A program made the position numbers and the translations under genes. DNA of 64,000 bases, from assembly GCA_964017195.1 (NCBI GenBank), contig OZ024891.1, positions 8,746,682-8,810,681 on the forward strand, in the 5' to 3' direction. Position 1 is the stretch's first letter. Each line of letters opens with the position of its first letter. Below are positions 12,601 through 22,600 of this stretch, piece by piece. The notes under the pieces are model-generated. The model saw only the letters and a list, made by a program, of their open reading frames with translations. It made no database searches and was not told where the DNA came from. This stretch comes from Siderastrea radians (lineage: Eukaryota > Cnidaria > Anthozoa > Scleractinia > Rhizangiidae).

Positions 12601-12887
12601 ACTGCGGAAATACAAATGAAATGAATATGTGACCATTGCATTTGTTATCGTTATTTAAGCAATTGCGAATTTCTTTTTTTCGGGCTTAAATCGCAATTGC
12701 TTAAATCGCAATTGCTTAAATTGCGATTATAACTGCGATGGTCACGCCTTCATGTCATTTGTGTTACAAGTGTTACAATAAGACTACCTGTGAAGGTTGA
12801 GCTGGTGAATATACGGACTATGTTGGATTCTTTCACTGGTAAATTAGTGACATCTCCAGTGAGCACTCGCCTGATGTAATCCGCCAT
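649..12887 (-). CDS. NWD1: NACHT and WD-repeat (NWD1/NWD2-type) STAND protein, 10 exons
   Basis: Exons on the minus strand, in coding order: 12788-12887, 11775-11977, 10478-10618, 9659-9881, 7651-9219, 5756-6053, 4604-5214, 4094-4339, 2376-2575, 649-2016. All junctions are GT-AG, all phases agree, and the sum is 4959 bases (1652 residues plus stop). Residues 1 to about 200 resemble the DUF4062 start of NWD proteins (FTSSTFTD, GLEFQVVDMRWGVRDEATAD, LLGNKYGYRP). The NACHT ATPase lies in exon 5, with Walker A GSSGSGKT near residues 397-404 and Walker B VVILDSVDQ near 489-497. From about residue 900 to 1610 there is a run of WD40 repeats (GH...W-D), followed by a cysteine-rich tail (CCTSCQCCNCCQKC). 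In the family these are cytosolic signal-transduction ATPases. In vertebrates NWD1 has been linked to steroid-receptor signalling, and no role is known here. NWD1 is favoured over NWD2 because the N-terminal motifs match it closely. The start is the only ATG upstream in frame with the FTSSTFTD segment. Internal WD exons could be alternatively used. Confidence 0.87.
2576..3380. other. Intron 8 of the NWD gene, unexplained repeat-like stretch
   Basis: This intron (2576-4093) begins with about 800 bases that are open for 199 codons on the minus strand (2782-3381). The predicted peptide has no recognisable domain. The GC-richer segment looks like an interspersed repeat, and the opening GCGTAGCAAGCG is close to the end of the fold-back element at 26641, but I could not define both termini. 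Confidence 0.3.
3528..3570 (-). ncRNA. Hammerhead ribozyme motif (type I)
   Basis: On the minus strand the order is stem I strand AUCCC, core CUGAAGA, stem II GUGA-GCAA-UCAC, core GAA, stem III ACA-GGCU-UGU, cleavage-site C, then stem I strand GGGAU. All three helices pair perfectly and every conserved core base is present (CUGANGA, GAAA, and a U-C before the cut at + strand position 3533/3532). Such ribozymes are known in the terminal repeats of Penelope-like elements and in retrozymes. This one sits between a LINE tail and an AT microsatellite, so its parent element is unclear. Confidence 0.75.
3571..3620. repeat. (TA)n microsatellite
   Basis: About 25 uninterrupted TA units lie directly next to stem I of the hammerhead motif, inside an intron of the NWD-type gene. 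Confidence 0.95.
3632..4018 (-). mobile_element. 5'-truncated LINE, C-terminal tail of the reverse-transcriptase ORF
   Basis: A minus-strand frame of 128 codons reads as the terminal portion of a non-LTR retrotransposon ORF2. It has the typical order MVQWRAARW, then TSSVTDMLENLGWRTLEQRR, then ALLFKIYNGL, and finally a W-N-SLP segment followed by FKQSV. This pattern closes many CR1/L2/RTE-like polymerases in animal genomes. Catalytic motifs are missing because the copy begins after them. It lies in intron 8 of the NWD gene in the sense direction. Its frame ends shortly before the TA tract, which may be its 3' tail. The exact clade was not determined. Confidence 0.75.
6172..6215 (-). ncRNA. Degenerate hammerhead motif in the Penelope left end
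   Basis: This is the inverted counterpart of the motif at 7092-7135. The GAAACGTT block and stem II are kept, but the core reads CTGATGC instead of CTGATGA and one stem I strand no longer pairs. It is presumably inactive. Confidence 0.55.
7092..7135 (+). ncRNA. Hammerhead ribozyme motif in the Penelope right end
   Basis: The order is stem I AUCGC, core CUGAUGA, stem II GACU(A)GC/GCAGUC, core GAA, palindromic ACGU (minimal stem III, as in ribozymes that cut as dimers), cleavage C at 7130, and stem I GCGAU. Minimal stem III hammerheads are established for Penelope-like terminal repeats. One unpaired A between the core and stem II departs from the consensus. Confidence 0.65.
11529..11641. repeat. 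Palindromic fold-back element, about 113 bp
   Basis: The ends read AACAATTATCCTGC and GCAGGATAATTGTT. The arms contain CGGAATATC-like and GATATTCCG blocks around a centre with CTCGGCCTACGGCCTCGTCGG. It is a near-complete hairpin in intron 2 of the NWD gene. The same design and the same outer nine bases recur at 58092-58207, so this is a dispersed family. Confidence 0.75.
12650..12738. repeat. Short palindromic tandem repeat (AAGCAATTGCGA type)
   Basis: The motif AAGCAATTGCGA occurs once and its complement TCGCAATTGCTTAAA occurs repeatedly with a 16 bp period. The stretch can therefore fold back on itself. It lies in intron 1 of the NWD gene, close to exon 1. Confidence 0.6.
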
Positions 12888-13039
12888 CCTATACAAACTA
12901 AAACAACATTAGAACACCAAGATGTGTGAGGAGGTAAACCAAGGGCGCTTTTCCCTGCAACATGCAACGCAACGTTGGCAACAGCGTTGCCAGATAAGTT
13001 GCAGAATACGTCACACGCTGCAATGCATCAGATGCATCT

Positions 13040-13245
13040 CAAAACAAAACCAAAACTCTTTAAATTTCAGGTCAAACACGACCAGACGTTTTATAGTAAG
13101 ACACAAGACCAAACTCTTTTACAAGTCGATACACGACAAAATAACTTCTTGAAGTCGACAACCGACCAAAGTCTTGTTCAGGTTGGTACTCGAGCAAACT
13201 CTTTCTAATGTTGACAAACGCCCAAACTCTTCAGGTCTAAGAAAG
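13040..13245. repeat. Diverged 28-29 bp minisatellite
   Basis: About six or seven imperfect units run through this stretch. Each has a CAAACTCTT-like block followed by a GTCGA/GTTGA-ACGACC-like block. It starts about 150 bases upstream of the NWD start codon, so it lies in the likely promoter or 5' UTR region. Confidence 0.55.
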
Positions 13246-13611
13246 AACTGACAAAATATCCCAGAGAAGCGGGCAAGAAAAAGAGCGAATCGAGAAAAAT
13301 CGGAAAGTCACTGGTACAGGAACAGCCTTAGCAAGGATCTTGTAAGTCCAAAAATGGGCAGCAAGCTTTTGAGAAAACGCTTACACAGTGAACTGATGAA
13401 CACTGAGTAATTAATAAATTTATGGATGCTTTATAAACAAGGTTCATTTCATTTTATTAACGTAATTACTCCATGTCTTGTCAGTTACTTTGGAATTAAT
13501 TTTCAGTTTTATATTGATACTAAAAAGCCCTTTCAAGGGAAGCTCAATAAAGTGTATGTATTTATCTATTATGCATTTAAAGCTATAGTTACTGGGCAAC
13601 TGAGGGCATTT

Positions 13612-13715
13612 CAAAATACAATACAATAAAATACAATACAATATAGTACAGTGCAGTGCAGTACAATACAGTACAGCACAGTACAGGAAAGTACAGTACA
13701 GTACAGTACAGTACG
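13612..13715. repeat. ACAAT/ACAGT pentanucleotide microsatellite
   Basis: The stretch begins with TACAATACAA units and changes into TACAGTACAG units with occasional variants (TGCAG, CACAG). It is clear low-complexity DNA between the two divergent genes. Confidence 0.9.
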
Positions 13716-16653
13716 ATATTTATTGAACACTACCATAGAGGCATTTAAGTGAACAATATTTTAATAATATTTTAAGAATTAACTAACAATAACAAGTATG
13801 TGTAACGCCAATCCAACTAAATTAATTTACATTAACCTAACGTAACTGGGAAAAAATCATTCAAAAGGAAAACCTCAAGTTTGCACTTTTAAAAAAGCTA
13901 AAATGGTTTCACTAAATTTGAAAGAGGAATTCATTTCATAACACAGACAAACACTTCTATAACAGCCGAAGACCTCTGACCAGACTTCGTTTTAAAACGT
14001 GACCAAACTCAGTTTGAAACATTGCGCAGAGGCTAGTTTCATAAATATCTAACCCGCGAAAACATCAAAACTAAACACAACACTAAGTCTAAGTTAGACG
14101 TACTGATCCTCGGACGATCCACAGACTTCAAAGGCCACATCTATACAGAGTCTAACAAATTGTGCTAATAGTTCTGGCCTTCCTCAAAGTTAGTTTAGAT
14201 CACGATTTTCTTAAACCCTTGTTTAAACTTCGTTCATGCAATCGGTCCTGTGTGTGTGGACTCCAAACTCTTTTCTTTGCGCATGGACGGAGGCTAGGCC
14301 TTGTGCACAGTACTGTTAAGCGGCAGGCTGACAGTTCTTTAGTAACATCATTGGAAGGAGATATTTATAAATAGTTAATGATCTTACGCACGACTAGCTT
14401 CTTATTATAATAAGCTCGTACCGTAAGAATAACAACATACCCATAACAACAAAGTAACTAAAATGAGAAAGTTTTACTCGGGGAAAACAGGGAAACAATT
14501 ACAACCTTTGGTTCACTTCGACAACATTTTACCGGCCAGTAACTTTACGAACTACGTTTCGTTCTACTGGTCAGAAATGTGGTAGATGGCAACAAAATAT
14601 TGGCTTCCATGCTTCAGTGAACTAATTAGAACTATCTGCAAGCTAAAAAAAGCTGTTCTCTATCGTACAAGTCGTTTAACATTCACCGCTTATTACTTAC
14701 ACTCATTTGACTTTGAAGAGAGCTTAAGATTGCATGGACATTAAATTTACGAAATACAAAAATAACAAGTTGCACTACATAGACTGATACTGATAAGCAG
14801 GTTTTATTTAAATGGTCACACACTTCGTGATTTCATCTACAGAATGGAAAGATATTGTAGAGCTTTCTAGTTGTAGTGATAAGTACACATTTAATTTCAT
14901 TCTGGGGTTGGCGAATGAGAAATCACTTTCGCTCTCAGGTGCTCAAAGAGGAAATGAAGGCGGTTGAAAGTGTTTCCTGGAATAATACATTTTAACAGCG
15001 TAGGCTCGTTATTTGTATGATCGGGAATGAAAATACGTGATGGAGTGGTCAGTCTGTTATGTATTTTAATAACTTAGACAAGTTTGTAGATTACGATGAT
15101 ATTAAATTGAAAAGGTCGTTTTTATCGCAATGATTGTATTTCCTTGCGGTGTTGGAATAAGATCTGCTCAGATTTTCTCTTGTGGTTAGACGGGTAATGC
15201 AACAAACGTTTTATTTTTATATCACTCATCGATGTACGGAAATAATGAAACATGTTTCTTACCTGATTAACAATCTTGACTCTGAAAAGTGAGATATCGA
15301 CTCGCAAACTTTCGGTGAGCATCGAAGACTGGAGATTTTAAAATATAGTATCAGATCGGTCTCCTCACCTTTCAGTGCCTGATCACAAAGCAGCGAAACT
15401 GATCGTGACCACAGAGGAACGTTTAGTTCATTGGGTCAGTAGGTTATGGGTTCACTTTGCATAACAAAAAATCTCTTTGTAAACAGGAATTTTGGAACAC
15501 GTCTTTTAAAATTAAAATATGTCCTTTCATCATTTTGCAATCTTTTTTTCTGGAAAATAATCTTGAGTGTTAGCTGTTAAAAGATAAAAATCATGAAATT
15601 ACGACCTACAATTGTAGCTTCTTACAGTGTGAGGAAGAAATGCTTAGCTGTATAAGTTGCACTGGACCAGAAACGGGAAAATTATAATTCTGGTTAAAAA
15701 CGTGAAAGCGTGCCTTTGCATCTACCTGTCGCGTGTTGCATTCGACATTTGCAAAAATTGCTGTATCCATTTTCTTTAAATACATATTTTAGTCAGTTGT
15801 GAAGTATCAGGTTTGTATTTTCCCTTACTCGGTTTTTAATTAATTCCCGCCAAGAGTCTTATTTTTGGGACGTTTTCGACCCGGAGACATTGAACCACTT
15901 GTGATGTCATCATTTTTGACGTCACCAGATTGTTTTGATAGGCAGCTAACACAGCAAGGACAGATCCATCCATACGTGTGTCTATCGACCAAATTCTGGA
16001 AGAGCTATACCAGAAAAAACGTGTCCAATTTTGGGTGCAAAGATGGTGGTAAAATTGGCCAAGTCACCTAGTTGATCAATGTTCGATTTCCAGGGTTTTA
16101 GAAGGGCTGAGGCCAAAACTTTTCCAGTGGATAGAAAGGGGATGAGGGGTAGAAGATAAAGAGAAAAGAAAGGGAGAGAAAAAGGAAAGCAAAAGAAGCG
16201 AGAAAAAAATTGGAAATGAATCCACAAAAACACACGTCCAAATTTTGGCTTATGTGCATGCGTGAAAGCAAACTATTGTACAATTTACAACAGAAGCTGA
16301 CTCAAAATCTAGCTGAAGTTTAAGAAAACGCTTTTGTAGCAAAGTGTAGTGGCATTTGGCAACACAGCACTTAAAAAACCGCTTTAACGGTAAAAATGCG
16401 TTTTTTTGAGTAAAAAAGGCGGGCGGGAAAGGGCTAAAACCAGGGCTAAAACTCTTGAACCGGAAACGGCTTTTCGCATATCCGGTTCGCTTAGCGACCG
16501 CGCTAGCGAACCGGTAGCCAGGCCACCCTCGTTGGTTCGAAGAATGAAACCAAACTGAATGTAATATTTACGTGGAGAAAGAGTCCATAAAATTTGTTCC
16601 TTTGCCAGTAAATTCAGCATAGAAGAACCTACCAAGGAACAGAAAGATCGACA
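13716..16653. other. Intergenic region between the head-to-head NWD and CEPT1 genes
   Basis: No frame here has recognisable similarity and no defined repeat was found. The right end must contain the promoter and 5' UTR of the plus-strand phosphotransferase gene. The stretch at 16420-16530 is GC-richer than its surroundings. Confidence 0.4.
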
Positions 16654-19600
16654 ATGATTTCAGTTTTGAATGAAAGGCAGTTGAAACGGCTTTCGGAGCA
16701 CAAGTATAGCGTTGAATGCATTTCCATTTTGGATCCTTGCTTTCAGGTTTATTGGAGATGGCTCGTTGAACAGTTGCCGCTCTGGCTAGCACCAAATACA
16801 ATCACAGTCTCCGGATTCGTCGTCAATGTTGTTACATCGCTTATTTTAATGTGGTACTGCCCTCAAGCCAAGGGAGAGGTGAGTTTTGTTGCAAAAACAG
16901 GTGACGAACATTCAGTTTCATTATCGTGAGTTCTTGATGAATTTAATTTGTAGTGTTGTTGGTGAATAATGCATGTTTTTCTTGGCTTTGTTCCTTCCTT
17001 TTTAACTTAATTTCATGCAATCAAAATATTGTTCGTTACTTAGGTAGACACTAAGCTTTCTCGCGTTTTTGAAAGTCATAAATCGCTCACTGCGGTGCGA
17101 TTTTCTTGTCTATATGAATTTAGTAAACTTTAAGTTTGTACGTCTGTGCGTTTCTCGTCTCCTACATAACACAGCTTGCTTGATGCATCACCAAAAAAAC
17201 AAAAGCTACACCGGCAAACTATAATATTTTCCATCAATGTGCATTTTCAGTGTGATATACGTAAGCGTCTTTGCCAACACTATTGAAAAATCGTTCGTTT
17301 AAACAACGTTTATTTGAAATGTCCTTAAATTTCATCAAATTTAGTTGGTCTATAAAACGTTTTACCCGGGATGTATATTAAACCTTGTTGTACATGTACT
17401 TTTAAAGTTTGAAATCACGTGATATTAATCAAAAGAAGCCACATGGTGCATTTCGTTTATCATTGTATTAGAGAGGAAATATTTACAGCTGTGACATTGA
17501 TTTCAGAAAGTATTTACTCAGCCTTTTTTTTTTAACATAATAAAATGTTGTGGTTAATCACTATGAATCTCTTCAATGCTGAGGTGCATTATCCGCAGAC
17601 ATAACACGTACTTTGTACTTGTGCCAATAAAAAAACTGTGAACTTGTTGCCAATAAAAAAACTGTGAACTTGAATGTTGATTTTGGTGGTCTGGAGACCA
17701 GTAAGGAGAATTTGCGTATCGATGCTGGCCTTAAGGGGGCTCCCTATAGTTTTATGACCACACACGTGCTGGTGATGTGAGCTGATCTGCGCGTACTAAC
17801 ATGAAATCGTAAGATTTTCCTGACATTTTATGACGTCAGCAGAGCCAAGAAAAGAAAAGTTAACAATGAATTTTCTCCCATTTCCTTATGTGAATTTTTT
17901 GTTAAATTTTGCGCACTTTGAGATACTAACGCTACCTTCCACATACTGTTCTTTGGAAAAATTCTGTTAGAGCAATTCAGTTTATTGGTTAAAAATAAGA
18001 CAATATAACCCCATATTTTTTCCACTGCAAAATGTTTGTAAAAATCATTTTCCTAAGATAGGAAAGTTTAAAAAACATTCACTGAAGAAATCGAAATATT
18101 AAAGAATAAAGATGAATTAATGGAAATGACAATGGCCTATGGCTAAGAAGCAAAAACTGAAAAATAAGGGTAGTTATGTCATTAAAGATGTGTTTATTGT
18201 TCATTGTGGTGTAAGATAGGTAAGATGAACATTTATTCGTTTGTCTCACGGTGGAATCGCTTTGAGTTGTTGATCGCGACGTTTCGACTGCAATACTGCT
18301 AGTCTTCATCAGGCGATGAGGTCAATTGTTTACGTGTCGCTATTTGTAGCATGATGGTTCGCTGCTATTGGTGCATTTTGATCCTCATTGTTATTCCGAC
18401 TATTAGATGTTGTTTCCTCACAGGTCCGCTTTGTGGTTGGTCAGCTGTTGTGCTTTCTGATCGTAGGTATCCAAGCTTCTGGAATTTCGATTCCGCTATC
18501 TCTATTGATGTTATTAGGATGAAGTCTTATGTGGATAGCCTCTTTGACCCTACGTGTGTACCAGTGAGGGTCACGATCAATAATAAACTTAACTTCCTTC
18601 CAAATAGGAAGATGCCCCGTTTCGTTAGCGTGTTCCGAAACTGCGGAGGTTTGCCTACAAGCAAGCCGTATATCTCTGTCGTGTTCTTTTATCCTGTCTT
18701 GCATCACTCTCCCTGTTTCTCCGATGTATACTTTGCCGCACTCACATGGAATTTTATAGACGACACCGTCTTGTTTAGTTGGTTCAAGGGTGTCTTTCGG
18801 TCGCACTAAGTGAGACCTAAGAGTTGTGTCTGATTTGAAGACAGTGCGTACACCTTGTTGTTGTAGGCAGTGGCGAAGAACCTCTGATACACCTTTTATG
18901 TAGGGTAGAACCGCAGTAGATTTAAATTCCTGTGTAGGTTCTTTGTTGGCTGTTGGTCTTGTTGTCTTTATGAGCTTTCGTACAAATGAAGAAGGATATC
19001 CGTTCAAAACAAGTACCGATGATAAATGTTTCTTTTCTTCAGATATAGCTGATGGTTTTGATGTGAGGTGTTTGGCTCAGTTGTATAGACACTTAACAAT
19101 ACTACGTTTCACTGACTGAGGATGGTGTGAGTCATAGGCTAGGTATTGGTCAGTGTGGGTGGGCTTTCTGTAAACAGTGGTGGTGAGAAGAGCGTTTGAA
19201 TCCCTTGAAACTGACGTGTCGAGAAAGGGGATAGTGTTATCTTTCTCGATTTCCATGGTAAAACGAATAGTAGGCTGTTGACTGTTTAGATGTTGTAAAA
19301 AGCTGTCTACATAGTCTTTACCTAAGACTGTAAAAGTGTCATCTACATATCGCTTCCAGATCTTAGGTTTATAGGCCGCTGTTGCTATTGCCTGTTCCTC
19401 AAACTCTTCCATGTGAAGGTTAGCAATAACCGCGGAGACAGGGCTCCCCATGGCTGCTCCATCTTTCTGTTTGTAAATTGACCCATTGTATTGGAAATAC
19501 GTGGATCTTAAGACAAAGTTTAAAAGGTCGGCAATTTGTGTAGGTGTAATTTGTGCACCAATAGCAGGGAACCATCATGCTACAACGAAGGACACGTAAA

Positions 19601-22600
19601 CAATTGACCTCATCACCTGATGAAGACTAGCAGTATTGCAGTCGAAACGTTGCGATCAACAACTCAAAGCGATTCCATCGTGGGACAAACGAATAAACAT
19701 TTAATATCTTACCTAAGGGTAATTATGTTGGTAACCTTACTGGCAAATATCAGGAACAAAGATTGCAAGGCAACAGAACTAGGGTTTCTTTTGTAACTCT
19801 TGCCAGGTCGTATAGTCACTTATGTAGAAACTCTAGGGGGCCACCTTAAAGGGTTTAATTACTATTGGCTATCTTGAACTCCATTATCTCAAGCACTTTC
19901 TGGTTTCCCTTTCGAGTTTTTGAGGTAGTGGGAGTCTGCATTTTAATGCGTAATTGTTAAGAGCCAGTCCACGAGAGGTTCAAAGATTTTTTGGAAATGG
20001 TCAGAAACAACCCTATCGCAAACTTTGCCTGCTGAAAGCTAGTCATGAGCAAGTAATCAAATCAACATTATTTTGTCTTCTAATGCTAATGTCGTCACGT
20101 GACAGGCAATTTAAGTTTGACCCCCCTGGGAAATGCAGACCAACCATAAATCTTGTCTACTACATAGAAAAAAATTCCTTTGAAATTTGGTAAAATTGGC
20201 ACTTTTTCAAATCTGTCAAACACAACTCTCTGTTGAAAATTATTGTTCAGCTGATAGGAAGAGCCTGAAAGGAAGAAGAAGGAAAAAGAAGGAAAAAGAA
20301 GGTCAGTTTAGTAAAGAAACATCATTTGATTTATGATTGGCTAATGTTTGTTCTGACAAGAGACATGCAAAGTTGGTAAATTTTGGAAAAATTTTTGAGC
20401 CAAAATTGCTCCCAGGGGGGTCAAACTTAAATTGCCTGTCACGTGACCACATTAGCATTAGAAGAAAAAATAATGTCAATTTGATTACTTGCTCATGACT
20501 AGCTTTCAGCAGGCAAAGTTTGAGATAGGGTTGTCTCTGACCATTTCCAAAAATCTTTGAACCTCGCGTGGACTGGCTCTTAACAGTTTACAGAAAACCA
20601 AATCCACAAAAATTCCACAGAAAGGAGACAGTGAACTTCCTCTAAGGAGTCCTTACTGTAGGTCCAGTTCTAGCTGTCCACCTAAGAGAAGACCTGTTTT
20701 AAGTGCACTTAAAGCAGCACTTTTTGGTTTCCCTTTCAAGTTTTTGAGGTAGTGGGAGTCTGCATTTTAATGCCTAATTGTTAACAGTTTACAGAAAATC
20801 AAATCCACAAAAATTCCACAGAAAGGAGACAATGAACTTCCCCTAAGGAGTCCTTACTATAGGTCCGGTTCTAGCTGTCCACCTAAGAGAGGCACCTGTT
20901 TTAAGTGCATTAGACTCTTAATTAGGTGCAACAAGCTAAAAGCTGTGCACTGTGTAAAACTTGCATGTAAAGTAAAATATGGTGTAGTTGTTAGTGCATG
21001 GACTTCTGATCTGCTGGCCAGCAGTTTGAGGCCTGGTCCCAGTAACTGTGTTGTTTCCTTAGACAAGAAACTTGTCCACATTGTCTCTCTCTACCCAGAT
21101 ATATAACTGGGTACCAGGGACACATTGCTGAGGGGAGTAGCAATACTCTCAGGTATTTCATGCTACAGAAACCAGGGATTACCTGCAGCCATGTGGGCCT
21201 CCTTTGGCTCGTGTGCAAAGTAAAGTACACAGATACTGGCTGTAGGGATGACATTTATATGAAAATTTTGTATAAATTTGTCTTTACATTTTACAGGCAC
21301 CATGTTGGGCTTTCATCTTGAGTGCCATTGGTTTGTTTGTGTATCAGTCTCTGGATGCCATTGATGGTAAACAAGCCCGACGTACAAAAAGTGCATCACC
21401 ACTTGGAGAATTAGTGGACCATGGCTGTGACTCTGTTTCTATGGTGATAATGATTTTAGCTATCTGTGTTGCAATTGAGCTTGGTACAGAACCTGTCTGG
21501 ATGTTCTTCATGTGTTTCATGGCAAATTTCATGTTCTATTGCGCCCACTGGCAAGCCTATGTTTCCGGGACAATTAGATTTGGAAAGTAAGTGAATACCA
21601 CTGTATGACATGAAATTTTTGCACAGTTTTATTTTTACCTTTTCTGCATTAAGTTTTCTTTGTGATGCTGTTAAAAGAGATCCCAAAAAATATCTTCCAT
21701 GAAAGTTTGAGTACACTGCAACTGTCACCAATTTCTCATGTTTGGCAAAAGAAATTGTAACAGTAAGTCTCTTAATGAACGGTAGGTGACTGTAAATTGT
21801 AATTCCCAAAAGAGACCGGCACAAAGATGCTTGTCAAGAAAGGTTTGGAGTCAAAAAACACACCACTAGACGCTAGTAGTGATTTTAACTACCGAAAACA
21901 GGAAATACTTTAGTATTGGTTTGAGATGAAACTATGAAAAATGGGTTTTGTGAAAGTAAGAATATTGAATAACAAACTTACAAGAGATGAAGGACAAATG
22001 CTTAATTTAACCCTTTAAGCCCTGATATAAAAATGCATATTCTCATTACTGATCTCCATACATTTCTTATGACACTAGTAAGGAGAATTTGGCTAAACAT
22101 CAAGACATCCCATCCTCAGTGATCACTTCCTTTATTCTTGTCACTGAAATATTCAAACAAGTAGTGAAGTAGTAAAGAGAAATTTCATTTTCATCGGGGC
22201 TTAGGGTTTAAAGGGTTAAAGTACAGTGTATACATGTCTGTCTGCAGACTACCACATTTCTTCCATACTTTTCATACCTACATTGTAGGAGACCAAAGAA
22301 AACTTAATATGTAATGTAGTCTGTACATTGCAAACACTTTGACATGTCAAATCATTCAGTGGGTTGTGCATGTGGCAGTAATGCAGTCTGAATACGTGGT
22401 AGCTAAAACAGAGCTTGGGGTCCAAAGAAAGACTAAGTAATGAAGTGTGTAATGGGAAACACTTTGCAATGAATCGTTAAGTTAGTTCTCATGTGGCAAT
22501 AATACAGCATAACATAATAGCTACATGATAACTTCGTTTCATCTCGCAGAGTTGATGTGACTGAACTGCAAGTCGCTGGTATGGTAATATTCATTATCTC

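Larger units (their letters stand above)
18213..19712 (-). mobile_element. Penelope-like retroelement, 5'-truncated, in CEPT1 intron 1
   Basis: The minus strand reads a Penelope-type reverse transcriptase from about 19563 ([20 protein letters not shown]), then the catalytic YVDD in [11 protein letters not shown], the [10 protein letters not shown] segment, and a GIY-YIG nuclease ([11 protein letters not shown]) that ends at 18441. The two parts are in one frame and are separated only by a single TGA at 19077-19079, where the sibling element at 6117 has a CGN arginine codon. The upstream reverse-transcriptase part is missing. Inverted terminal repeats bound the copy: about 18213-18330 and about 19600-19712. 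It is antisense to the host gene. Its ends differ from the 6117 copy (AACATTTATTCG against TATACACTTTATT), so it belongs to another subfamily. Confidence 0.88.
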
